DNA from: Planctomycetaceae bacterium
Lineage (GTDB): Bacteria > Planctomycetota > Planctomycetia > Pirellulales > Pirellulaceae
Length of the DNA: 34,643 bases
NCBI GenBank assembly: GCA_007121535.1
Contig: SKKK01000299.1
Coordinates: 1-34,643, forward strand
Reading direction: 5' to 3'
The notes under the pieces were generated by a model, which was given only the letters and a program-made list of their open reading frames with translations, ran no database searches and was not told the origin of the DNA. A program made the position numbers and the translations under genes. This document shows positions 1 through 9,300 of this stretch, one piece after another (position 1 is the stretch's first letter; every line of letters starts with the position of its first letter).

Positions 1-8
1 GCAAACCG

Positions 9-659
9 ATGGGTGAAACAGACTATCATCGCAAGGAAATCATCCGGCACATCGAATTGCTGGAGGACTACTACCGCGGACGGAAGGTCTACGTATCGGG
101 AGCTTTGCTGGTGTACTACGTCCAGGGCGATCCTCGAAAGTTCATCGTGCCGGATGTTTTTGTGGTCAAAGGCATCGTGCCCCAGGATCGCCGAACGTAT
201 AAGATCTGGGTCGAGGGCAAAGCGCCCGATGTGGTGATCGAAACCACCTCGCGGCAGACGCGTCGCAAAGACAGGCAAATCAAACCGGAAATTTATGCCC
301 AGTTGGGCGTCAAGGAGTACTTTTTATTCGACCCGTTGGGCGAGTACCTTGACCCGCCGCTGCAGGGCTATCGTTTGGACGGAAACCATTATCAGACCAT
401 CGAACCGGACGAAAACGGTGGTTTGGACAGCCGCGAACTGCAACTGCGCTTGCGATTGGAAGAAGGCCACCTGGATTTCATACGCACGGATACCGGCGAA
501 CGTCTGCTGACACATGACGAGCGTCTGCGGGAAGAAACCGAAGCCCGGAAACGCGACACCGAACGGGCTGCACGGGAAGCCGTTGCTCGGAAAGCAGCAG
601 AAGCCGAAGTGGCTCGGTTAATGGCCGAGTTGGACAGGCGCCCCCCCGCGCCGGAGTAA
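9..659 (+). CDS. Uma2 family (DUF820) endonuclease-like protein, possibly 5'-partial
   Basis: This encodes 216 residues resembling the Uma2/DUF820 family, which has a PD-(D/E)XK nuclease-like fold and is expanded in planctomycetes and cyanobacteria; its cellular role is not well established. Visible family motifs are the APDV/PDVFVV-type strand with D49, the IETTS strand with E78, K92 in the following helix, and the GVKEYFLFDP segment (residues 100-109), followed by LDPPLQGYRL. The last ~45 residues are rich in Glu, Arg and Ala and look like a coiled-coil tail, common in this family. The ATG at 9 is the first in the window, but the frame is open to the window edge. In relatives as I recall them, the MGETDYH-like segment is often preceded by ~20-30 residues, so the true start may lie upstream. 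No ribosome-binding site is visible. It is probably unrelated to the giant genes downstream. Confidence 0.85.
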   Translation: MGETDYHRKEIIRHIELLEDYYRGRKVYVSGALLVYYVQGDPRKFIVPDVFVVKGIVPQDRRTYKIWVEGKAPDVVIETTSRQTRRKDRQIKPEIYAQLGVKEYFLFDPLGEYLDPPLQGYRLDGNHYQTIEPDENGGLDSRELQLRLRLEEGHLDFIRTDTGERLLTHDERLREETEARKRDTERAAREAVARKAAEAEVARLMAELDRRPPAPE

Positions 660-787
660 GCATCCCTGCTGACAAACTTGTTCGTCATCGCCCATTGAAG
701 ACTTTCCGACCTTGATCGGCTCGAACGACTTGACGTCCGCTGATGAGAACCGAATTTGAATAATAAAGACATACAGGTTTCTCTCCC

Positions 788-816
788 TTGAGACGCATGC
801 GTGCGGATTCTATTTT
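788..816 (+). promoter_or_regulatory. Candidate sigma70-like promoter
   Basis: TTGAGA at 788-793 and TATTTT at 811-816 are separated by 17 bp, matching five and four of six consensus positions. Transcription would begin near 823, leaving a leader of about 220 nt before the giant gene at 1046. Planctomycete promoters are poorly characterised and the second hexamer lies in a T-run, so this is only a candidate. The T-run following an A/T-poor palindrome (792-801) could instead be part of a terminator for the Uma2 gene. Confidence 0.3.
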
Positions 817-1033
817 TTTTCCGAAAACCGACTTCTCAAGTCCCTTGCTACTACCTACCCTTTTTCTGTGCGGTTGTGCAGTTTCTACACAGTGCAGCCC
901 GTGATCCCATCTCTCGTCTCGGAAGAAGGGTGTTCCGAAAGGACACTTCCATGCGTCCGGTCGGTAGCCGTCCGAGATGAACTGTCGCGGCTAGTTCGAT
1001 CCGCGAACATCCCTCTAGTGACCTCGCCCTGCC

Positions 1034-1039
1034 GAGGAG
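1034..1039 (+). promoter_or_regulatory. Shine-Dalgarno site fixing the start at 1046
   Basis: GAGGAG lies six nucleotides before the ATG at 1046. A TTG immediately upstream at 1043 is in the same frame, but would be only three nucleotides from this site. The ATG is therefore the preferred start. Confidence 0.75.
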
Positions 1040-1045
1040 TTTTTG

Positions 1046-4000
1046 ATGTCCAGATCTTCTTTGCGCGTTTCCCGCCAGAGGGGAAAGCGTTCGCGCGGTC
1101 GAAGGGCCCTTCCCCGCACCCGTGGTCTTCGGCGACTGCATCTCGAGTCGCTCGAGGACCGGCACCTGCTGGCCGCGGTTTTCGACTGGGAGATGGCCCC
1201 GCGATTCGGGCTGGATCGCAACAACGACGGGCGAATCGACATCCCGAACACGCGCGAGTACATCCATCCGGACGCGTTTGAGGTGCGATTCGACGCGGGC
1301 CGCTCGCAACTGGACGGCCCCGACGGCGTCATTCCGCCCGACCGGTATCGCTACGAGTTCGAAATCGACGGGCCATGCACGGACAGCCCGGTGCAAAGCG
1401 GCGAACAAGCGTCGCCGGAATTCGTGGCCCAGTTGGGCCAGGGCTTCTGCACCGTCGCGCTGACCGTCAGCGATTCGGCCGACGATAGTGTCAGCGAAAC
1501 GTTCCAGGACGTGATCCGGGTCCGCGACTTGTTGATCGTCGGCATCGGCGACTCCTACGGTGCGGGCGAAGGCGCCCCGGAAGTGCATCGCCGCGGCGAC
1601 GAGCCCGCGCTGTGGGCCGACGGGTTCTGGCCGGACGATCCGGCCACGGCCGAGCGGGATCGAGAGCACCGCATCTCCCACCGTTCGTCGCTGGCCGCCG
1701 CCGCCCAAATGGCCCTGCGGCTGGAACAGGCCGATCCCCACACTTCGGTCACGTTCGTCTTCGTGGCCGCCTCGGGCGCGGAGATTTTCCCCGGGGCACT
1801 GGAACCGTACGCCGGCATCGACAACGAGCCCGGACACGATAAGGACAACCCGATGAAGCCGCAGTTGGACCAGATCGCGGAGCTGGTTAGCGGCCGGACG
1901 ATCGATGCCCTGGTCATGTCGCTGGGCGGCAACGACGCCGGCTTCGTCCGCGCGATCATGGCGCCCCTGATGACCGACTTTGCCGGCGGCGACCCGCAGA
2001 CGGTGGCCACCCAACAGCAGCGGCTCCAGGCCGCCTTCAACTCCGGCGACTCCGCCGATTGGGAAGCCTTCGCCGACACGCTGCCGTTCCCGTTGAGCGT
2101 GGCCATCCCCACGAAGTCAATTGCCGGCCTTTCCGGACTGCGGGACGGGTACACCCAGATCAACGAACGGCTGACGAAGGACCACGACCAGCGGCCTCGG
2201 AACATCTACATCAGCGAGTATCCGGATCCCACCCGGCAGGTCCTCCGCGACGCGGACGGCAATCCGCTGCGCGACGAGACCGGCCATTTCCTGTTCGAGA
2301 CCTGCCAGGAAGCGCTGGGGGAGGTCATTCCGCCGCTGAGCGAACTGGCGGAGCCGGCGTCTCGGCCGATCCGCTGGCTGCTGCAAAGGCTCAGCGACCA
2401 CTTGGGCGACCCGCAATTCGTGATCGACCAGTCCGAGTTGGATTTCGTACGCGGCGCCATCATCCATCCGTTGAATGCAACGGTCCAGGCGGTGGCCGAA
2501 GACTTGGAGTGGACGTTCGTCTCCGGCATCTCCCACGCCTTCACCGCGCACGGGTTGTGCTCGCCCAGCGCCTTCGTCCAGGACCCGGACGGCACCTGGC
2601 GGCTCAGGGACGACCTGCAGGACGTTCGCGACGGCATCACCTACATCCGCACGCCGGACGAATCGGTCGCCATGCAAGGTCCGTCGTTCGCCGCGCTGAC
2701 TCCTCTGCCCCGGGAATCGTTAATTCACGGACATCTCGCAAGAGGCGTTCTGAACTGGCTCCTTGGACAGATTCCCGAGGTCTACGAGCGGGTCGAAACC
2801 AAGGGGACCGCTCATCCCAACGAGTTCGGTTTCGAAGCCGTCATGCGCCAGTTGTATGCCCATGCGGCGCTCGACCTGTTCGAAGGCCGCGTGCCGGGCA
2901 GCTTCCAGCCGGACGCCTTCCCCTTCTACCATGAGTACACATTCGACGCCCAAGCCGGCGACGTGGTCAACCTTCAACTTTCCGCGGAAGGCTTCGACCC
3001 GGCGATCGCCTTGTTCGGTGGGGAGCAGGCGCCGCGGCTGGTCGACGCCGGCACGGCCGGCCCGCTGTTCTACAGCCAGGATACCCGGTCGGAGACGGGC
3101 GAGCTGATCAGTACCGATCCGGAAACGCTGGTGATGGTGGTCGAGCAGTCCGGTCGCTTTACGGTCACCGTACAGGCCAATCCGGACGCGGCCGACCCGA
3201 TTCAGGCCGGCGACTACCTGCTGCGGTTGGACGTCACCAGCTACAAGGGGGCGGCCCGCGACGTCATCGAAGTGGCTCTACCGGATGCCCTCTGGCCCGG
3301 CTTCCAGTTCGAACTGCTCGACCCGGACCCGGGCGAGCAGCCCAAGGGACAAGTCTTCCCGGCCGACGATTTCGCCCAGTCGGGGCGGCTGTACTTCGCG
3401 CCTTCGCTGGATGACGACGTGCCGGGCGACGTCAACCCCGATCTGCCCGGGTTCCAGGGAACGTTTACGGGCCGCTACCAGGTCAACGGCCAGGTGAAGA
3501 CATTCACGGTCGTGGTGGGCGACGACGAGCCCATGGCGGCGCTCCAGCCGCACCCGGTTTCCGGCGACGGCGCGTCCCTGCTGGACCGGCTGCGGATCCA
3601 GCAGCGGCTGAAGCATCTCGGCTATCCCGGTCCGGACGGCCAGCCGCTGGTGGTCACGGGCCAATGGAACGACGCCAGCCGCCATGCGGTGGGATTGTTC
3701 AACGCCGTCGTCGTGGATGGGCAGGGCCAGAGCCGGCAGCTTCAGGAGTCGGAGCGCCTGGCCGACGTGGACGCGGTCAACTGGCTGAACGCCCTCGACG
3801 CGCCCCGCTGGATGGAACTGGCCGACGGCGACGGCTACATCCTCCGGGACGATCTGGGCGAGTTGCCCGAGGAGCGCTGGGCCGGCAGCTGGCTGGCCGG
3901 ATTGCTGCACGCGACCGGGCAGCTGTGGCTCGAGCGGCGCGGGGATGACGAGCCGCTGCTGCACGTCGTCCAGGCCAGCCCCGTCGGCGGAGGCCCGGCT

Positions 4001-6310
4001 TCCGATCCGCTGCTGGGCCAGGCGGGCATGGAGCTGGTGCTGGACGTTTCCACTTTGAATGCCACGACGGTCCAGCAGCAGGTTCGTTCGCTGCTGGACG
4101 TGACGCATAGCGCCGCCCTGCCGGTCCGGGTCGAGCGGATCTTTGCCAGTAACGCGCCGTTGGCTCAGGCGTTCGATCGGGTCGAGTTCCGCCCGGACCA
4201 CGAGGACCGCCTGTACGTCCTGGCCAGCGTGGCCGGCATGGTGACCGTCGCCCAGCAGGAAAAGCTGGCCGAGGGGCTGGAAGCCATGGCCGCCTGGCTG
4301 GCTCGAGTCCAGTCCGGCGATTCGCCGCCGCCGGGATTCGAAACGCTGTGGGCCGATCTTCCCGTCCTGAATGCCCCGCTCGGCGAACTCATCGACCTCT
4401 CGGGGCAGTTCACCACGAGCGTCGTCGAGCCGCTGAAGGAGTTTTTCGGCGCCGAGCGTCCCATCCACGTCGAGGATCTGGCCCAGCAGCTAAGCCAGTT
4501 GAGTTTCGAGACCGTCGGGCCGACCGAGCGGCATGTGGTCGAGGTGGCCTTGCTGGGCGTTACGTCCGACGATGCTCAACTGTCGTTCGAGTTGACGGTC
4601 GACGCGGCCCACGCCCGGCGCGGCCAACTGGAGGACTGGAGAGAAACGGTCAACGGCGTGCGGTTGGATTTCCGTGGCGCAGCGGCCGAAACGGTCACGC
4701 GAACCCATCTGCACTTCGAGTTCGGACTGGATGCGGCTTCGGCAACCGTCCCCGACGAGCCGTTCTTCGTCCGCATCGCCTCGCCGCTGGACTTCGAGCT
4801 GCGGATCGACGACTCGGACCTCAATTTCCGGGTCCCGGTGAGGGGTCTCCAGGTCGAGTTGGCGGAGACCAGGTTGACTGTGGTCGACGTGCGCGGCGGC
4901 TCGCTGAAGCTCGACGTGGACGCCTTCGTCACGCCCCCGCCGGGCCGGCTGGACGTCGCGCAACTGACCGACCCGCTGCCCATCGACGTGCAAGTCAGCG
5001 TCCAACCCCCGCGCGAGGCGACGCTTGATGTCCTGCTTCCCCTGGAGTCGGCTCTGCTGAACGTCGACGGCCCGCAGCTGTCCATTGAAAGCACGAACGT
5101 CTTCGATCCCTCGCAAACGCTGACCACGGCCATAGCGGCGGAATTCCTGTTCGATTTGTCGCAACTGAGCCCGCGCAGCCTGCTGTCCGCGCTGCAAATG
5201 GGACTGCAATGGGTGGAGCAGGGATTCGCATGGTGGCACGACCAGTGCGACCCGACTGGAATCGGCGTTATTGAGACTGCAATCACCGAGGGTGTCTTGT
5301 GCGACAAACCGGTCGACGGACTAGTCGAGCTGTTCCACTCCACCCTGGAAATGCTGCACGACAGCGCGGCTCCGGGGTTCCACACGATCGAGGAATTGGC
5401 CGTGCTGCTGCCGTTTGTCGTTGACGTGCAGTACGACCTTGAAACCAAGGAACTCGAATTCTTGCTGGAGTTTAACGAAGATCACGAGGTCTTTTCGCTA
5501 CCTCTGTCGCTCGCCCGGCAATTCGGCCGCCTGGCGGATTTAAACATCGAGCCGACCCAGCTCACGGGTACGGGCGCCATCTCAGCGCAAATGACGATCG
5601 GGTTCGACCTGTCGGTGACATCCAGTGAACTGACCGCCCTCGATCGAATGTACTTCCGTGATACGCGGCTGGAATCCACCCTGACGCTCAGCGCCGCCGA
5701 CGTTCGCGCCGAAGCTCGTATAGGTCCGCTGGGCATCCAGATCGGCGGCGCCCCGAACACCCCCGACGCCTCGATCGAGGCCGAGGTCGGGCTGCACATC
5801 GAATTGGACGAAGGAAACCGCGTGACGTTGCACGAACTATTCGACTGGCCGTCGGGCCAGAATCTGGTTTCCGGGAAGACGTTCGGTTCGGCCACGCTCG
5901 ACGTCCCCGTGCGGGTGCTGGAGGATTTCCTGGGCTCAGCGCATCCGGAGGACCCCCGCTTCGAGGTCCTGTGGCCCGACCTGAAGGACCTTGGATCACT
6001 CCAGTTCATCCCCAATGACGACATGCAGTTGCTGCTCGACTGGGAGCACATGACGTTCCAGGTGATCATCGCCCGGCTGCGCGACGTCCAGGAGTTCCTG
6101 CACGACCGCGTCGAGCGGCCGGATGAGGCCGGCTGGTTCTTGAACCACGAGCTGCCGCTGGTCGACAAGAGCGTCAACGATATCGTCTCAGTTTCCGAGG
6201 AGTTCGGCCGGCTGGTTGACCTGTTTGAGGAGAGCGGCCCTCGCACGATTCAGGAGGTGAGGACGACGATCGAGGAACTGTTTCAGGCGATGGAAGACCT
6301 GCCCCTTTAG
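1046..6310 (+). CDS. Giant surface protein, N-terminal part: SGNH/GDSL esterase with PPC and PG-binding-like domains
   Basis: 1,754 residues before an in-frame TAG. The basic N-terminus followed by LESLEDRHLLAA (33-44) is the LEPR-XLL-type start of secreted planctomycete giant proteins. Residues ~165-510 form an SGNH/GDSL hydrolase: block I GDSYGAGEG with Ser170, block II AASGAE, block III GGND with Asn296, and a C-terminal TAHGLCSP with His502 as likely catalytic base. It would act as an esterase, lipase or deacetylase; the substrate is not predictable. Residues ~628-730 resemble a PPC domain, and ~841-890 a PG_binding_1-like domain (LRIQQRLKHLGYPGPDG...TGQWND). From ~1100 on come long beta-rich repeats of no family I recognise. 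The frame continues after the TAG in the same repeat type, so this is probably the first quarter of a 7,051-codon gene rather than a complete one. Confidence 0.85.
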   Translation: MSRSSLRVSRQRGKRSRGRRALPRTRGLRRLHLESLEDRHLLAAVFDWEMAPRFGLDRNNDGRIDIPNTREYIHPDAFEVRFDAGRSQLDGPDGVIPPDRYRYEFEIDGPCTDSPVQSGEQASPEFVAQLGQGFCTVALTVSDSADDSVSETFQDVIRVRDLLIVGIGDSYGAGEGAPEVHRRGDEPALWADGFWPDDPATAERDREHRISHRSSLAAAAQMALRLEQADPHTSVTFVFVAASGAEIFPGALEPYAGIDNEPGHDKDNPMKPQLDQIAELVSGRTIDALVMSLGGNDAGFVRAIMAPLMTDFAGGDPQTVATQQQRLQAAFNSGDSADWEAFADTLPFPLSVAIPTKSIAGLSGLRDGYTQINERLTKDHDQRPRNIYISEYPDPTRQVLRDADGNPLRDETGHFLFETCQEALGEVIPPLSELAEPASRPIRWLLQRLSDHLGDPQFVIDQSELDFVRGAIIHPLNATVQAVAEDLEWTFVSGISHAFTAHGLCSPSAFVQDPDGTWRLRDDLQDVRDGITYIRTPDESVAMQGPSFAALTPLPRESLIHGHLARGVLNWLLGQIPEVYERVETKGTAHPNEFGFEAVMRQLYAHAALDLFEGRVPGSFQPDAFPFYHEYTFDAQAGDVVNLQLSAEGFDPAIALFGGEQAPRLVDAGTAGPLFYSQDTRSETGELISTDPETLVMVVEQSGRFTVTVQANPDAADPIQAGDYLLRLDVTSYKGAARDVIEVALPDALWPGFQFELLDPDPGEQPKGQVFPADDFAQSGRLYFAPSLDDDVPGDVNPDLPGFQGTFTGRYQVNGQVKTFTVVVGDDEPMAALQPHPVSGDGASLLDRLRIQQRLKHLGYPGPDGQPLVVTGQWNDASRHAVGLFNAVVVDGQGQSRQLQESERLADVDAVNWLNALDAPRWMELADGDGYILRDDLGELPEERWAGSWLAGLLHATGQLWLERRGDDEPLLHVVQASPVGGGPASDPLLGQAGMELVLDVSTLNATTVQQQVRSLLDVTHSAALPVRVERIFASNAPLAQAFDRVEFRPDHEDRLYVLASVAGMVTVAQQEKLAEGLEAMAAWLARVQSGDSPPPGFETLWADLPVLNAPLGELIDLSGQFTTSVVEPLKEFFGAERPIHVEDLAQQLSQLSFETVGPTERHVVEVALLGVTSDDAQLSFELTVDAAHARRGQLEDWRETVNGVRLDFRGAAAETVTRTHLHFEFGLDAASATVPDEPFFVRIASPLDFELRIDDSDLNFRVPVRGLQVELAETRLTVVDVRGGSLKLDVDAFVTPPPGRLDVAQLTDPLPIDVQVSVQPPREATLDVLLPLESALLNVDGPQLSIESTNVFDPSQTLTTAIAAEFLFDLSQLSPRSLLSALQMGLQWVEQGFAWWHDQCDPTGIGVIETAITEGVLCDKPVDGLVELFHSTLEMLHDSAAPGFHTIEELAVLLPFVVDVQYDLETKELEFLLEFNEDHEVFSLPLSLARQFGRLADLNIEPTQLTGTGAISAQMTIGFDLSVTSSELTALDRMYFRDTRLESTLTLSAADVRAEARIGPLGIQIGGAPNTPDASIEAEVGLHIELDEGNRVTLHELFDWPSGQNLVSGKTFGSATLDVPVRVLEDFLGSAHPEDPRFEVLWPDLKDLGSLQFIPNDDMQLLLDWEHMTFQVIIARLRDVQEFLHDRVERPDEAGWFLNHELPLVDKSVNDIVSVSEEFGRLVDLFEESGPRTIQEVRTTIEELFQAMEDLPL
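6308..6310 (+). other. In-frame TAG interrupting one giant reading frame
   Basis: Codon 1,755 of the frame starting at 1046 is TAG. The same frame is then open to 22201. The residues before (TIEELFQAMEDLPL) and after (DFGDQTLGLNLRFGP) the stop together form one copy of a domain that recurs at about 5380-5700 and 7365-7700, so the stop lies inside a domain. A single C-to-T change (CAG to TAG) would explain it. Confidence 0.8.
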
Positions 6311-6334
6311 GACTTCGGCGATCAGACGCTCGGA

Positions 6335-9300
6335 TTGAACCTCCGGTTCGGCCCCTCCTGGCAGACCACCGTGCCGCTGGATTTCGACCTGGCGGCCCTC
6401 GTCGAGCAGCTTGGCGACAACCACCCGGCCCACGATTTTCTGGCCGACGAGGCCAGCATGGTCGACGTCGAGTCCCAAGGCTCGCTCGACCTGTCCGTCG
6501 CTCTGGACGTCCAGCTCGGCCTGGAAATCGACCTCACCCAGCCCACCTCGCCCCAACTGTACGTCAAGGACACCACGAGCATCGTCGCGGAACTGCTCGT
6601 GCGGGCCCGCGGCGTCGAGTTCAGCGTGGCCATCGACCCTTTCACGCTGTTCGTCCGACAAGAGGAAGAGCACTGCCTGGTGCTGAGTGAAGACGGCACC
6701 TGCGGCGAAGACCCACCGCCGGCCCGGTTCGGCCTGTCGCTGAAACCGCGTCCCGACGACGACAATCGTTACCCGATCCCCGGACCGTTCTCACTGGATG
6801 ACCTCCAGCACGAGTTCGCCGCGGTCGCCCAGGCGCAGCTGCCGATCTACTTCCCCACCCGCAGCCAGCCCCTCGGCGACGGCACCGTCCACGATCCCAC
6901 CGGCTGCGCCCCGGGCGGCGTGGAAAGCCACCACTTGTTCGCCCGCGTCGACCTGCCCGGCCTGTTCGATTCCGAAACGGCCGCCGGCGACGCCATCTGC
7001 CTGGTGACGCCCGACATCAGCGGGTCGCTGCCCAGCGCGCTCGATTTGCTCAACAACCCCCAGTTGATCCTGGGCGGAATTGACCAGTTGCTCCGCGGGC
7101 TCCAGACGCTGCTGGACGTTCAGGTCGGCGGCCGCCCGCTGCCGCTGGTCGGCCAGCACCTGAACCAGGGAGCCGAACGGATCCAACAGGTTCGCCAGCA
7201 GGTGCTCCAGCCGCTGCGCGATCGGGTGGACGAGGCCCTGGAAGGGCAGACAGCCGCCGAGTGGCTGCGTGGGGAACTATTCAAGCTGCTGGGCCCCGAC
7301 GGCGCGGACCTGCTGGGACACTACATTTACGAAGAAGACTACTCGCCGGATCTGGGCAACGCCCCCACGATCGACGACGTCCGGCTCAAGCAATCGTCCG
7401 ACCAGATCCTGTTCCACCTCCGGCTATTCCGGGAAGAAACGCTGGCTGTCCCGTTCGACCTGGGACTGCCCACACGGCTGGTCGAAATCGAAGGGCAGGG
7501 GGCCGTCGAACTGCGCCTGTCGTTCGAGCTGCTGGTGGGCTTCGGCTTCGACAAAGAAGATGGGCTGTTTTTCGACGTCGGCATGACCGATGCCGCCGGC
7601 CAACCGGTTCCCGAGCTCCAGGTGCACCTGGAGGCGCGGCTGGCCGACGCCAGCCTCGCTGGGCGCATTGGCCTGCTGGAAATCACGGCCGCCGACGTAC
7701 CGGACGAACAGGGGCTGCCGGGCACGCGCGTCGCCGCCAGCCTGACGGCCGACCTGCACCCGGGCGGCCAACGCTTGACGCTGTCCGACCTGGCGGCCGC
7801 GGCCAGTTTCAGCGACCTGGTCCAGTTCGACTGGGGCGCCGACGCTCGCGTGCGGCTCGATTTGACGGCCGGCTTCGACGTCGGCGACGACGACGACATC
7901 GGCTCGGTCCCCGTCCTGCCGTCGCTCGACGCGCGCTTTCTGTTCGATTGGTGTCTGGGCAGCAGCATCGACGAGAACTGTCCGGGTTCGCCGCGCGTGG
8001 AGTTCAGCGACGTGCAACTGAACGCCGGCCAGTTCTTTTCCGACTTCGCCGGCCCAATCCTGGCGAACGTCCAGCAGGTGCTCCGACCGCTCCAGCCGGT
8101 CCTGGACGTGCTGACCGCGCCGCTGCCGGTGCTGTCGGACCTGGAAGGCCGCGACGTGACGCTGGCCGGACTGATCGACCAACTGACGCCGGACGCCGAT
8201 CTCGAGTTCCTGACGGCCGTCGCCGAGACCGTCCAGTTGGCCGGACGCCTGGGCGAGCTGGTCGAGGGAATCGACCAACAACTCCGGATACCGCTCGGCA
8301 GCTTCCAGTTGATCGATGCCGACAGCGTCAGCGAGTGGTCCAACGATCACCTGTTCGCCTCGCCGACCGAGCCGCTGAGAGAACTCCAGCAGGCCGACGC
8401 GGAGCTGGGCAAGCTGATTGCCGATTTCGACACGGTGCCGGGCGGCGGTTTCCACTTCCCCTTGTGGCACAACCCCGGCCTGCTGTTCAACCTGCTGATC
8501 GGCCAGGACGTCACCCTGTTCACGTTCGACCTGCCCAAGCTCCAGGCGCAGTTTTCCTACCGCCAGTTGTTCGGGCCGATCCTGCCTCCGGTGCCGCTGT
8601 TCGCCGCCATCGTCGGAACCGTGGGCGTTTCGGCCGACTTCGCCTTCGGCTACGACACGCTGGGAATCCGCAACTACATAGCTCCCGAGCGGCGGGACGA
8701 GCGGAAGCTGACCGACCTGTTGGACGGACTGTTCGTGCTCGACGTCCACCCGGTCACGGGCGATCCCAAGCCGGAAGTGACGCTGCGCGCGGGGCTCGAG
8801 GCGTTTGCCGAGCTGAATGTGGCCGTGGCGTCGGCCGGGGTCGGCGGCGGGATCTTCGCCGGCGACGTGGCGCTGCCCGTGGAACTCTACGGAGGCTGCG
8901 GCAGCGACGTGCTGGTCGCGGGCAGCGGTCCGGCGATCCTCCAGGCGGAAGGCCCGCTGGTGGACCACGACGACCAGCGGTGCACGCCGCCCGCCGAGCG
9001 GACGAACGTGCTGCAAGGCGGCCCGGCCGACGACGTGCTCGTCGGCGGACCCGGCAATGACCTGCTGATCGGCGGGCTCGGCAACGACATCCTCATTGCC
9101 GGCACGGGCGGCGAGAACGTCTTGCAGGGCGGGCCGGGCGACGACATGCTAATCGGCGGGCCCGGCAACGACCTGCTCGACGGCGGACCCGGCGACGATC
9201 GCTTGCTGGGCAATCTCCGCCGCGACTTCCTGTTCGGCGGTCCGGGCGACGACCTGCTGCGCGGCGACGCGCTGGCCGGGCCCCACTACGACGAGAACCC

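Larger units (their letters stand above)
660..1045. other. Intergenic leader region upstream of the giant gene
   Basis: This 386-bp stretch holds no convincing gene; short ORFs crossing it are not supported by start sites or motifs. It contains a candidate promoter (788-816), an 8-T run (813-820) and a foldable leader. Within the leader, TCGGAA (919-924) can pair with TTCCGA (933-938). Alternatively 930-936 can pair with 941-946 around a GAAA loop, with GGAAG (921-925) and CTTCC (946-950) as an outer stem. CTGTG (866-870) can also pair with CACAG (888-892). The region ends with a good ribosome-binding site. No known riboswitch consensus was recognised. Confidence 0.5.

Noticed and set aside
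792-820. Rho-independent terminator for the Uma2 gene
   Set aside because: The ACGCATGCGT palindrome has no room for a loop and is separated from the T-run; a stable stem directly before the T-run is not seen, though it cannot be fully excluded.
6335-6500. Independent gene start at the TTG at 6335
   Set aside because: There is no Shine-Dalgarno, no export signal, and the sequence continues mid-domain from the ORF that ends at the TAG, so a separate gene is unlikely although the coordinates are kept for the ORF.
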